A DNA stretch of 64,000 bases, from contig NZ_CP057483.1 of NCBI RefSeq assembly GCF_013836145.1, forward strand, positions 3,286,001 through 3,350,000. Direction: 5' to 3'. Numbering within the stretch: the stretch's first letter is position 1; every line of letters starts with the position of its first letter. This document shows positions 54,054-62,890 of this stretch, piece after piece. The stretch comes from Citrobacter sp. RHB25-C09. Lineage in GTDB: Bacteria; Pseudomonadota; Gammaproteobacteria; Enterobacterales; Enterobacteriaceae. The position numbers and the translations under genes were made by a program. Below the pieces are notes generated by a model. That model ran no database searches. It worked only from the letters and a program-made list of their open reading frames with translations, and had not been told where the DNA came from.

Positions 54054-55715
54054 ATGTTGGCACAACTGACCATCAGCAATTTTGCTATCGTTCGTGAACT
54101 TGAGATCGATTTCCAGAGCGGAATGACCGTCATCACCGGTGAAACCGGGGCGGGAAAATCAATTGCGATTGATGCGCTTGGCCTGTGCCTGGGCGGTCGC
54201 GCTGAAGCCGACATGGTACGCATGGGCGCGACGCGCGCCGATCTGTGCGCACGCTTTTCCCTGAAAGACACCCCCGCCGCCCTGCGGTGGCTGGAAGACA
54301 ATCAGCTTGAAGATGGACGTGAGTGTTTACTTCGCCGCGTCATCAGCAGCGACGGGCGTTCCCGTGGGTTCATCAACGGCACCGCCGTCCCCCTCTCGCA
54401 GCTTCGCGAGCTGGGGCAACTGTTGATCCAGATCCACGGCCAGCATGCGCATCAGTTACTGACCCGTTCTGAGCATCAAAAATCCTTACTCGACGGCTAT
54501 GCCAATGAATCATTACTGGTTCAGGAAATGGCTACGCGCTATCAGTTGTGGCATCAAAGCTGCCGGGATCTGGCGCAACATCAGCAACTCAGCCAGGAAC
54601 GCGCCGCGCGCGCGGAACTTCTGCAATACCAATTGAAAGAGCTCAATGAATTCAATCCGCAGGCGGGGGAATTTGAGCAGATCGATGAAGAGTACAAGCG
54701 TCTCGCAAACAGTGGTCAACTTTTGTCTACCAGCCAGAATGCGCTGGTGCTGATGGCCGATGGCGAAGACGTGAACCTGCAAAGCCAGCTCTATACGGCA
54801 AAACAACTTGTGACTGAACTGGTCGGGATGGATAGCAAACTTTCAGGCGTACTCGATATGCTGGAAGAAGCGACGATTCAACTCAGCGAAGCCAGTGACG
54901 AGCTGCGCCACTACTGCGATCGTCTGGACTTAGATCCCAATCGTCTGTTTGAACTGGAACAGCGTATATCTAAACAGATATCGCTGGCGCGTAAGCACCA
55001 CGTCAGCCCCGAAGCACTGCCGCAGTATTATCAGTCATTGCTGGAAGAACAGCAGCAGCTTGACGATCAGGCTGATTCACTCGAAACGCTGACGCTGGCG
55101 GTGAATAAATACCACCAGCAGGCGCTGGAGATTGCGCATGCGTTGCACCAACAGCGCCAGCATTACGCGCAGGAACTCAGTGCATTAATTACTGAAAGTA
55201 TGCACTCACTTTCAATGCCGCACGGGCATTTTGCCATTGATGTTAATTTCGATGAACATCACCTTAGCGCAGAAGGCGCGGACCGCGTTGAATTTAAGGT
55301 TACCACCAACCCCGGGCAGCCGATGCAGCCGATAGCCAAAGTGGCCTCCGGCGGTGAACTGTCCCGAATTGCCCTGGCAATTCAGGTGATTACCGCACGT
55401 AAAATGGAAACGCCAGCGCTGATCTTCGACGAGGTAGATGTGGGAATTAGCGGCCCTACCGCTGCCGTTGTGGGGAAACTCCTGCGTCAGCTTGGTGAGT
55501 CAACGCAGGTGATGTGTGTAACCCACCTTCCACAAGTCGCGGGTTGCGGTCATCAGCATTTTTATGTCAGCAAAGAAACTGATGGAGAAATGACTGAAAC
55601 GCATATGCAGCCGCTGGATAAACGCGCCCGTTTACAAGAACTTGCTCGCCTGCTGGGTGGCAGTGAAGTGACGCGTAACACCCTTGCGAATGCGAAAGAA
55701 CTGCTGGCAGCGTAA
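54054..55715 (+). CDS. recN: DNA repair protein RecN
   Basis: A 553-residue SMC-like ATPase. Walker A GETGAGKS, signature SGGELSRIALA and Walker B ALIFDEVDVGISG are intact, separated by a shorter coiled coil (about 150-350). It holds broken sister chromatids together during double-strand-break repair. The ATG at 54054 (MLAQLTISNFAIV) follows the two LexA boxes. Confidence 0.97.
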   Translation: MLAQLTISNFAIVRELEIDFQSGMTVITGETGAGKSIAIDALGLCLGGRAEADMVRMGATRADLCARFSLKDTPAALRWLEDNQLEDGRECLLRRVISSDGRSRGFINGTAVPLSQLRELGQLLIQIHGQHAHQLLTRSEHQKSLLDGYANESLLVQEMATRYQLWHQSCRDLAQHQQLSQERAARAELLQYQLKELNEFNPQAGEFEQIDEEYKRLANSGQLLSTSQNALVLMADGEDVNLQSQLYTAKQLVTELVGMDSKLSGVLDMLEEATIQLSEASDELRHYCDRLDLDPNRLFELEQRISKQISLARKHHVSPEALPQYYQSLLEEQQQLDDQADSLETLTLAVNKYHQQALEIAHALHQQRQHYAQELSALITESMHSLSMPHGHFAIDVNFDEHHLSAEGADRVEFKVTTNPGQPMQPIAKVASGGELSRIALAIQVITARKMETPALIFDEVDVGISGPTAAVVGKLLRQLGESTQVMCVTHLPQVAGCGHQHFYVSKETDGEMTETHMQPLDKRARLQELARLLGGSEVTRNTLANAKELLAA

Positions 55716-55863
55716 ACTTTTTTGCACCTTGACGGTCAGAGTAGACAAGAAAACGCCATCAGACCCGTAAGCAAAAGGTTTTAAAGTGGTGAAAGGTCTA
55801 TTATCATCGACATATTACATATGAGCCACGTACTGCTCGGGCCCGAAAAGGAATCAAATCACT

Positions 55864-56208
55864 ATGCGCTGTAAAACGCTGACTGCTGCCGCAGCAGTAC
55901 TATTGATGTTGACCGCAGGCTGTTCCACTCTGGAGCGAGTGGTATACCGCCCTGATATCAACCAGGGAAACTATCTGACGGCAAATGATGTATCCAAAAT
56001 TCGCGTGGGTATGACGCAGCAACAGGTCGCCTATGCTTTGGGAACCCCGATGATGTCGGACCCGTTTGGGACTAACACCTGGTTCTATGTGTTCCGTCAG
56101 CAACCGGGACATGAAGGCGTAACCCAGCAGACACTGACGTTGACCTTTAACAGCAGCGGCGTGTTGACCAATATTGATAACAAACCTGCGTTGAACGACA
56201 ACAAATAA
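55864..56208 (+). CDS. bamE: Outer-membrane assembly lipoprotein BamE
   Basis: A 114-residue lipoprotein (lipobox LTAGC) with the SmpA/OmlA fold, including the RVGMTQQQVAYALGTP motif that binds BamD and phosphatidylglycerol. Part of the BAM complex with BamD, also in this window. Confidence 0.96.
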   Translation: MRCKTLTAAAAVLLMLTAGCSTLERVVYRPDINQGNYLTANDVSKIRVGMTQQQVAYALGTPMMSDPFGTNTWFYVFRQQPGHEGVTQQTLTLTFNSSGVLTNIDNKPALNDNK

Positions 56209-56224
56209 GGTTTGAGTCAGAATC

Positions 56225-56253
56225 AAAAAAGGTGCTCGATGAGCACCTTTTTT
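56225..56253 (+). terminator. Terminator after bamE
   Basis: AAAAAAGGTGCTC and GAGCACCTTTTTT. A REP unit (GCCTGATAAGCGTAGCGCCA) follows at 56277-56305. Confidence 0.92.
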
Positions 56254-56308
56254 ATTGCCATAAGCAACGCGACCCAGGCCTGATAAGCGTAGCGCCATCA
56301 GGCACAGA

Positions 56309-56602
56309 TTATTGTTTATTTGCCGACTTCTCCGCCCGCTGGCGACGCAACTCTTTCGGGTCAGCAATCAGTGGGCGGTAAATCTCAACTCGATCGCCAT
56401 CATGCAGCACATCAGCCAGTTTTACCGGGCGGCTATAAATACCGACTTTATTCTTAGTAAGATCGATATCGGTGCGCAACTCCAGCAGACCAGACGCGCG
56501 AATGGCCTCTTCAACCGTCGCCCCTTCCTGCAACGTTACACGCTGCAAATACTGTTTCTCAGGCAACGCATAAGCGACCTCGACGACGATTTTAGCCGGC
56601 AC
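56309..56602 (-). CDS. rnfH: RnfH/RatB ubiquitin-fold protein
   Basis: A 97-residue ubiquitin-fold protein from a GTG start (VPAKIVVEVAYALPEKQYLQ). It lies beside ratA, overlapping by 11 bases, in the usual ratA-rnfH pair; a relative of RnfH of the Rnf electron-transport clusters. Function not established; toxin-antitoxin partnership with RatA has been proposed but not confirmed for RnfH. Confidence 0.93.
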   Translation of the reverse strand: MPAKIVVEVAYALPEKQYLQRVTLQEGATVEEAIRASGLLELRTDIDLTKNKVGIYSRPVKLADVLHDGDRVEIYRPLIADPKELRRQRAEKSANKQ

Positions 56603-57029
56603 TGTAAACCTCTTTTGCCCGAACAGTGAATGCCTGAACCATATTGGCCGCCAGTTCTTTGAAGATCCGGCCAAAAGCCAGTTCAATCAGTTTATTGGTA
56701 AATTCAAAGTCGAGATGAAACTCAACACGGCACGCATCCTGACTCAGCGGTGTAAACTTCCAGCCACCGATGAGTTTTTTGAACGGACCATCGACCAGAT
56801 GCATCAGGATACTCTGATTGCTGGTCAGTTGATTTCGGGTGGTGAACGTTTTGCTGATCCCGGCTTTAGAGACGTCGACTGCAGCCGTCATTTGCCCAGG
56901 CGTCAATTCCAGTACACGACTACCGGTGCAGCCGGGTAAAAACTGGGGGTAAGATTTAACATCGTTCACTAACTGATACATCTGCTCCGCGCTGTAAGGG
57001 ACTAACGCGGTTCGACTAATCTGCGGCAT
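56592..57029 (-). CDS. ratA: RatA, START/COQ10-domain protein
   Basis: A 145-residue polyketide-cyclase/START-fold protein (MPQISRTALVPYSAEQMYQL). E. coli RatA has been reported to bind 50S subunits and block 70S formation; its homolog Coq10 carries ubiquinone, so two roles have been proposed. The ATG at 57029 matches family length. Divergent from smpB. Confidence 0.93.
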   Translation of the reverse strand: MPQISRTALVPYSAEQMYQLVNDVKSYPQFLPGCTGSRVLELTPGQMTAAVDVSKAGISKTFTTRNQLTSNQSILMHLVDGPFKKLIGGWKFTPLSQDACRVEFHLDFEFTNKLIELAFGRIFKELAANMVQAFTVRAKEVYSAG

Positions 57030-57202
57030 AGATATTTCCATAAACAAAAATCTCACAAATTGTACCATTTTTCCCCAGGTAAAAAAAACGCCTAACCCAC
57101 AGGAGGGGACAACCTTGTTCATGCTAAGATATCCTCTTGCACACCGCAGGATGAAATGGGGTGTTTTTTCGATTCCAGATTACCGATGACATCACGACAC
57201 TT

Positions 57203-57685
57203 ATGACGAAGAAAAAAGCACACAAACCAGGCTCAGCGACTATCGCGCTCAACAAACGCGCGCGACACGAATACTTTATCGAAGAAGAGTTCGAAGCGGG
57301 ACTTGCCCTACAAGGTTGGGAAGTGAAATCCCTGCGTGCTGGTAAAGCCAACATTAGCGACAGCTATGTCATTTTCAAAGACGGCGAAGCGTTCCTGTTC
57401 GGCGCTAACTTTACGCCAATGGCGGTGGCCTCCACTCACGTGGTTTGCGATCCTACCCGCACGCGTAAACTTCTGCTAAACCAGCGCGAACTCGACTCCC
57501 TGTTTGGCCGCGTAAGCCGCGAAGGTCATACCGTCGTTGCGCTTTCTTTGTACTGGAAAAACGCCTGGTGCAAAGTAAAAATTGGCGTTGCTAAAGGTAA
57601 GAAAATGCATGACAAGCGCTCAGACCTGAAAGAGCGTGAATGGCAGTTGGATAAAGCGCGCATTATGAAAAACGCCGGACGCTGA
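57203..57685 (+). CDS. smpB: SsrA-binding protein SmpB
   Basis: A 160-residue tmRNA-binding protein (MTKKKAHKPGSATIALNKRA) with the conserved C-terminal basic tail KGKKMHDKRSDLKEREWQLD that reads the empty mRNA channel. It works with ssrA 115 bases downstream to rescue stalled ribosomes. Confidence 0.97.
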   Translation: MTKKKAHKPGSATIALNKRARHEYFIEEEFEAGLALQGWEVKSLRAGKANISDSYVIFKDGEAFLFGANFTPMAVASTHVVCDPTRTRKLLLNQRELDSLFGRVSREGHTVVALSLYWKNAWCKVKIGVAKGKKMHDKRSDLKEREWQLDKARIMKNAGR

Positions 57686-57800
57686 TTCAACGCGTTTGCC
57701 CCGATACAGCAGCCGTTCTTCAGCGGCAAATCCTTGAGGATGGGCGGGATTGGGGCTGGTCACGGCTGTCACAACTCTGTTATACTTATCTCAACACATT

Positions 57801-58163
57801 GGGGCTGATTCTGGATTCGACGGGATTTGCGAAACCCAAGGTGCATGCCGAGGGGCGGTTGGCCTCGTAAAAAGCCGCAAAAAATAGTCGCAAACGACGA
57901 AAACTACGCTTTAGCAGCTTAATAACCTGCTCTGAGCCCTCTCTCCCTAGCTTCCGCTCTTAAGACGGGGATCAAAGAGAGGTCAAACCCAAAAGAGATC
58001 GCGTGGATGCCCTGCCTGGGGTTGAAGCGTTAAAACTAATCAGGCTAGTCTGGTAGTGGCGTGTCTGTCCGCAGGTGCCAGGCGAATGTAAAGACTGACT
58101 AAGCATGTAGTACCGAGGATGTAGGAATTTCGGACGCGGGTTCAACTCCCGCCAGCTCCACCA
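57801..58163 (+). ncRNA. ssrA: tmRNA
   Basis: 363 bases including encoded CCA; acceptor stem GGGGCTG with CAGCTCC. The reading frame at 57890-57922 encodes ANDENYALAA and stop. The promoter -10 TATACT is at 57781. The 3' end is the attachment site of the island that follows; the gene itself is whole. Confidence 0.97.
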
Positions 58164-58208
58164 AAATTCTCCATCGGTGATTACCAGAGTCATCCGATGA
58201 AGTCCTAA

Positions 58209-58242
58209 GAGCCCGCACGGCACAAGCCCTGCGGGCTTTTTT
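58209..58242 (+). terminator. Terminator after ssrA
   Basis: AGCCCGCA and TGCGGGCT pair, followed by TTTTT; the tmRNA trailer matches that of E. coli, so attachment left transcription termination of ssrA intact. Confidence 0.88.
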
Positions 58243-58309
58243 GTGCCTTGAATTTGTCCCGCGAAGTCCGAAGAGAACTAATTAAATCCGAACCTTTTAG
58301 GCCCATTGA

Positions 58310-58348
58310 TAGGCCCAACGAAAAGCTCTATTGTTTTCGTTGGGCCTA
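58310..58348. promoter_or_regulatory. 15-base inverted repeat upstream of the island integrase
   Basis: TAGGCCCAACGAAAA (58310-58324) and its exact complement TTTTCGTTGGGCCTA (58334-58348) flank a 9-base loop, 18 bases before the integrase ATG. A partial copy, TTTTAGGCCCA, lies at 58296. It may be an integrase/excisionase binding site or an mRNA hairpin that limits integrase synthesis. Confidence 0.5.
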
Positions 58349-58366
58349 AACTCATGGAGACTCCCC

Positions 58367-59608
58367 ATGGCAAGAAAAACCAAGCCGTTAACCGATACGG
58401 AAATCAAAGCCGCCAAACCTAAAGATACCGATTATCAGTTGTATGACGGCGACGGGCTCACTCTGCTAATCAAGTCCAGCGGTAGTAAGCTCTGGCAATT
58501 CCGTTACTATCGGCCGCTGACCAGGCAGCGAACCAAACAGAGCTTCGGTGCCTACCCTGCAGTCTCGCTTTCTGATGCGCGTAAACTTAGAGCTGAATCT
58601 CGAGCCTTATTAGCAAAAGATATCGACCCTCAAGAACATCACAAGGAGTTGTCAAGAAGCACTCAGGAGGCCAAAACCAATACGTTCATGTTGATTGCCG
58701 AGCGTTGGTGGAACCTCAAGAAAACCAGCGTCACAGAGGACTACGCTCATGATATTTGGCGCTCACTTGAAAGAGACGTTTTACCCGCAATTGGCAAGAT
58801 CAATATTACGGACATTAAAGCTCATACTTTGGTTCAGGCTGTCCAACCAGTTCAAGCCAGAGGTGCGTTAGAAACAGTCCGTCGCCTTTGCCAACGTATC
58901 AATGAAGTCATGATTTACGCCCAAAACACAGGCCTCATTGATGCAGTTCCCAGTGTCAATATTGGCAAAGCCTTTGAGAAACCTCAGAAAAAGAACATGC
59001 CGAGCATCCGCCCTGATCAGTTACCGCAAGTGATGCAGACAATGAGAAATGCCAACATTATTTTGCCTACTCGATGTTTGTTCATGTGGCAACTTCTGAC
59101 CATCTCACGGCCCGCTGAAGCAGCGGAAGCTCGGTGGGATGAGATCGATTTTGATGCTAAAGAATGGAAAATCCCAGCAGCTCGAATGAAGATGAACCGA
59201 GATCATACGGTTCCATTATCTGACGAGGCGCTTTCTATTCTGGAAATGATGAAGCCTTTGAGTAGTGGCCGAGAATTCATTTTTCCAAGCCGTATCAAGC
59301 CGAATCAGTCTATGAATAGCCAAACAGTAAACGCTGCACTTAAACGTGCTGGCTTTGGTGGTGTGCTCGTTTCTCATGGCTTGCGATCTATTGCTAGTAC
59401 TGCCCTTAATGAGCAGGGTTTTCTACCTGACGTTATTGAAGCGGCATTAGCCCATGTGGATAAGAATGAGGTTCGCCGTGCTTATAACCGTACAGATTAT
59501 CTTGAGCAGAGACGACCAATGATGCAGTGGTGGGCTGATTTTGTGATGGCTGCGGATCGTGGGGGCATGACTGAAGGAGGGATGAAAGGAATGCGGCTTG
59601 TTGGTTAA
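58367..59608 (+). CDS. intA: CP4-57-type integrase of the ssrA island
   Basis: A 413-residue tyrosine recombinase. The N-terminal DUF4102 domain (MARKTKPLTDTEIKAAKPKD) and catalytic residues are present: Arg in TISRPAEAAEARW, HGLRSIAST box, and ALAHVDKNEVRRAYNRTDY with the Tyr. It is highly similar to IntA of CP4-57, which also uses ssrA. It integrates into the 3' end of tmRNA. Start chosen at MARKTK. Confidence 0.94.
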   Translation: MARKTKPLTDTEIKAAKPKDTDYQLYDGDGLTLLIKSSGSKLWQFRYYRPLTRQRTKQSFGAYPAVSLSDARKLRAESRALLAKDIDPQEHHKELSRSTQEAKTNTFMLIAERWWNLKKTSVTEDYAHDIWRSLERDVLPAIGKINITDIKAHTLVQAVQPVQARGALETVRRLCQRINEVMIYAQNTGLIDAVPSVNIGKAFEKPQKKNMPSIRPDQLPQVMQTMRNANIILPTRCLFMWQLLTISRPAEAAEARWDEIDFDAKEWKIPAARMKMNRDHTVPLSDEALSILEMMKPLSSGREFIFPSRIKPNQSMNSQTVNAALKRAGFGGVLVSHGLRSIASTALNEQGFLPDVIEAALAHVDKNEVRRAYNRTDYLEQRRPMMQWWADFVMAADRGGMTEGGMKGMRLVG

Positions 59609-59850
59609 TTTGTATCGGCTTATACTCACTGATTTATGGGCCGGATAAGTTTAATATTAACTACCACTGTTTCCCACAATTGGAAGTGAGGAGCTGGAGC
59701 TATAAACAACCTCTTAATTAAATGGTATTCGTTAACTCACTAAAAAATTGAAATTCTTTAGTTCACATATTGATGTCAACTTGCAATGTTGCCGCAAAAA
59801 CAGAGAGACTAAAACAGCACCGCCTTCTAAGAAGGCGGCTTTTACAATTC
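59609..59850. other. Gap between intA and the defence-like operon
   Basis: AT-rich, no supported gene. CCGCCTTCTAAGAAGGCGG at 59820-59838 is a perfect hairpin just past the stop of the minus-strand operon and may act as its terminator, though the following T run (TGCTGTTTTAG) is short. Confidence 0.5.
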
Positions 59851-62202
59851 TCAACCATTAATACCTGCACGTGCTTCTTCCATGAAGTTGATTCTTCCTG
59901 CCGACATACCAAATTTTTTGTATTTATAACGAAAATATGCCGACATACGATCTTCATGCGTTGACATGATTATCTGACGGTCCCGAAATTCAGTACGAAG
60001 CAACTCTACAAATCCTGCCACATTGATTTCATCCAGTGTCTGGACAGGATCGTCTACTAGCAACAAAGTATGTTTCGCGTACCGCTGGTTCAGCGCGAGC
60101 GTAAATGACAACACCAGTGCTGAAAGCTGACCCGAACTCATGGAAAAGACAGCATCATGCCCATGCCCAGGTGTTTCATTGAAAGCAATTGAATTACCAT
60201 CATTTTCTATAAAAATACCTAGCCCTTGCTGATAACTTTGCATAAGGCGGCCAGAATAGATATGAAAAAGGATCTCAATCTCTTTGACGATGGATTCAAG
60301 ATATAATCTTTTCTCGTCTTCGTATATTTTTTTGAGTTTGCTTAGATACTTTTTAAATCTGGTAGCTTTTTTGATCAGCAGATCTTCTTTGTTATACTGC
60401 TGTTCGCACTCTAAGATAAATTTAGAAGACGCAATGGCATGCTGTTGTCCCAGATAGACTTTTTTTAATTCAAGCCGTTGGAGGGTAACTTGTTCAACAG
60501 CCTGTGGATCGTTTTTAAATATTTCACGATAAATCTTCTCGTAATCATCAAAAATGCAGCTATCGTCGAAAGGTTTAAACCTTTCCCGAACCTGACGTTC
60601 TAGTTCATCTGTTGCTTGCTGCGTTACAGGCTCGAAATTCTCAGACAGAAGATCCTGAATATTGATACCTGCCGTCTGAAGTTGTTGATAATAATTTTCC
60701 AGCCACTGGATTTGCTCTTCTGTTAGGCTTGCGAGGTGGCGCTTACGTTCAACGATCTCTTTCTTTTGCTCCAGACAGGCCTGCAGAGCAAGTTCGATAG
60801 GCTCCTGCCAGTTGCGTCTGAAGCCTACTAGCGCTTGTGAGAATTGATTATTTTGTTGGGCCGCTAAAGTTTCAAGTGATTTGCTCTGACTTTCGATTCC
60901 TTCGAGAAGCGCTGCTACCGTTGGCCAAGGATGCCCGCATGTAGGACAAATATTTGTGGAATCGCAATGTGTTTGATGCTCCCTAAATGCACCCAACAGT
61001 TGCTCACGTGTCTGTATTAGTTCCGCGTGGCATTCCTGAACTTTGTCTGCGGTGGTCAACTGTTGTTTGAGTCCGGCGACCTGTTGCTGAAATTCCTCTG
61101 CTGTGATAGAGGCTGGAAGGAGTGGCACCAATGGATCAGTGATCGACAGGCGATCCTCGCTAATGGCCTTTATTATATCTTTGAAGGCGTCACTTATCGC
61201 TAGTGCAGCATCAAAGCAAGCGACCTCTGCAACCCATTTTTCTATGTGTTCAAGAGGACGATAAAACATTAACAGACGCTGTTGTAGTTCCTTTTTGGGA
61301 AGGAGTTTATTCACCAATTCATTATTATATAGTTGGTTTTTATAATGCTTAAAATTTTCTGCAAAACGCCTGAGGCGAAACAATTCTCCATCTGCTGATA
61401 GCCACTGTTCAAATTGTTGTACATCAAACTCTACTGCATCACGGTCCCATGGCTGATCCGTAACTTCAATAATTCTTTCGTATGTGACAGAACTGCCTGC
61501 CGGTAACAATTGCTGCTTAGCTGTTTCCCATTTATCTTTAAGTTGTTTCAGTTCAATTTTTTTCTGAGGGTTACACAAATTTCCGATTTTGGCCGACGCC
61601 TGTGTAATGTTATTAATTTTGTCCTGAATATCGCCAATATCGAAAAGGTGTGCAATCTGACCCTGTCTGTCTTTTTCCTTTTGTTTTAACAACCGAGTAT
61701 TTTCTTCTTGCTCGACGTAATGGAATAATTCAAAATCGCGCTGATACTGCTCACCGAGTAAGGTAGAAAGATAAGTTTCTTCCTGCGAAATGGCTTCAAC
61801 CCGTTCCGCGCTAAAGTCTACTAATTCATAAAGAGGTATCCTTAAATCAGTTACACCTTTATGCTCGTCCAATACAGCTTTACTGGCTGCTCTCTCAAGG
61901 AAATGACTCTGACCATCTACTACAATCTCCGCACGAATTGAAAGCCAGTCATTTATACTTGCTTGTTTGAATAGCCAAGGGCAGCCTGTTTTCAGGCTAC
62001 GTCGATCCACTGTCAGTTCTTCAAGCTCAATATAGCGACGGATTTTTCCTGTCAATAGGAGTTCCATAGCGTCAAAAAAAGATGATTTACCGAAACCGTT
62101 GGGGCCATCAAGAACGACGAGATGATCACTTTCAAGGGTTAACTCAAGCTTTTCAAAAACTTTAAAATTACGCACTTCTAGACGCTTAACGATCACTTTC
62201 AT
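59851..62202 (-). CDS. SMC/Rad50-like ATPase of a Lamassu/ABC-3C-type system
   Basis: A 783-residue protein from MKVIVKRLEVRNFKVFEKLE. Walker A GPNGFGKSSFF is at about residues 33-43; long coiled coils flank a central zinc hook, CPTCGHPW, near residue 420. Near the C terminus are the ABC signature SMSSGQLSALVLS, Walker B TLLLVDDPVQTLDE and the H-loop STHED. This is the plan of Rad50 and of LmuB/DdmC sensors of Lamassu systems, which bind foreign DNA ends or hairpins and free an effector. Its start overlaps the preceding gene by 17 bases. A DNA-repair Rad50 is less likely because there is no Mre11 partner in view. Confidence 0.85.
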   Translation of the reverse strand: MKVIVKRLEVRNFKVFEKLELTLESDHLVVLDGPNGFGKSSFFDAMELLLTGKIRRYIELEELTVDRRSLKTGCPWLFKQASINDWLSIRAEIVVDGQSHFLERAASKAVLDEHKGVTDLRIPLYELVDFSAERVEAISQEETYLSTLLGEQYQRDFELFHYVEQEENTRLLKQKEKDRQGQIAHLFDIGDIQDKINNITQASAKIGNLCNPQKKIELKQLKDKWETAKQQLLPAGSSVTYERIIEVTDQPWDRDAVEFDVQQFEQWLSADGELFRLRRFAENFKHYKNQLYNNELVNKLLPKKELQQRLLMFYRPLEHIEKWVAEVACFDAALAISDAFKDIIKAISEDRLSITDPLVPLLPASITAEEFQQQVAGLKQQLTTADKVQECHAELIQTREQLLGAFREHQTHCDSTNICPTCGHPWPTVAALLEGIESQSKSLETLAAQQNNQFSQALVGFRRNWQEPIELALQACLEQKKEIVERKRHLASLTEEQIQWLENYYQQLQTAGINIQDLLSENFEPVTQQATDELERQVRERFKPFDDSCIFDDYEKIYREIFKNDPQAVEQVTLQRLELKKVYLGQQHAIASSKFILECEQQYNKEDLLIKKATRFKKYLSKLKKIYEDEKRLYLESIVKEIEILFHIYSGRLMQSYQQGLGIFIENDGNSIAFNETPGHGHDAVFSMSSGQLSALVLSFTLALNQRYAKHTLLLVDDPVQTLDEINVAGFVELLRTEFRDRQIIMSTHEDRMSAYFRYKYKKFGMSAGRINFMEEARAGING

Positions 62203-62890
62203 AGCCTGCCTCAGACAGTTTCTCATCCATGAAGGTCAATAAATCTTCCGGCTGCACATTCGGCGATGCGATCTGATTTGCAAGAGAGTCAATAGCTGAA
62301 TCTGTTGCAACCAGTACACTAGGATTGGCTGTACGCTGGATTTTTTCCCGAATATTTCGCTCGAGACTGGCTAGATCAGAATTGCCCGAACTATTGACTG
62401 CGATAAAGGGAAGCTTTATTGCAAGCCTGTATAATAGGCTTTGCCAGCCTCCTTCTAGGTAGTTTGATTTATATTCAGTAAAGGTGTTAGGAGTAGTAAT
62501 TGATTCACGGAAAACTGTTGCAAATCCCTGAGTGTCAATTTGTTGACGTAATGCTTCGAATTCTTCGGTAGTATAAGGAAGCACATGCTTTTTAAAGAAA
62601 TAGCGGTCTTCTTCTATATGGTGAACTCGTTTACTGGCGAGCACTTTGCTGCTGTCAGTATTCCATACAAACAATAAATTGATATTTTTCTCAAGAGCAG
62701 GATCGGCTGTAGCATTTTTGCATTTACTTAACCATCCAGCCTGGATTTCAGGAGTGATTATTGGTTCGCCGTGGATTACCAGCCAATAATTTGTCTTTCC
62801 AGTACTACTGTATTCGTATAACGCCAAGTCCGTGGAGAGCTTACGCGTCAATCCTTCGGACTCCAACAATTGTTCAATCAAGTTCTGCAT
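62186..62890 (-). CDS. ABC-3C middle component-like / LmuC-like protein
   Basis: A 234-residue protein (MQNLIEQLLESEGLTRKLST) with no membrane segment or known catalytic motif. It shows a mixed alpha/beta N-terminal half (KNINLLFVWNTDSSKVLASK) and a helical end, consistent with the small middle component (MC1-type) in ABC-three-component systems and with DdmB/LmuC in Lamassu. It overlaps the gene before by 17 bases and the ATPase gene after by 17 bases, a strong sign of a stable complex. Assignment mostly by context. Confidence 0.6.
   Translation of the reverse strand: MQNLIEQLLESEGLTRKLSTDLALYEYSSTGKTNYWLVIHGEPIITPEIQAGWLSKCKNATADPALEKNINLLFVWNTDSSKVLASKRVHHIEEDRYFFKKHVLPYTTEEFEALRQQIDTQGFATVFRESITTPNTFTEYKSNYLEGGWQSLLYRLAIKLPFIAVNSSGNSDLASLERNIREKIQRTANPSVLVATDSAIDSLANQIASPNVQPEDLLTFMDEKLSEAGYESDR

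Noticed and set aside
59851..62202. Housekeeping SbcC or RecN/RecF reading for the zinc-hook ATPase
   Set aside because: It is within an island, lacks an SbcD neighbour, overlaps two small accessory genes, and a separate recN is present at 54,054.
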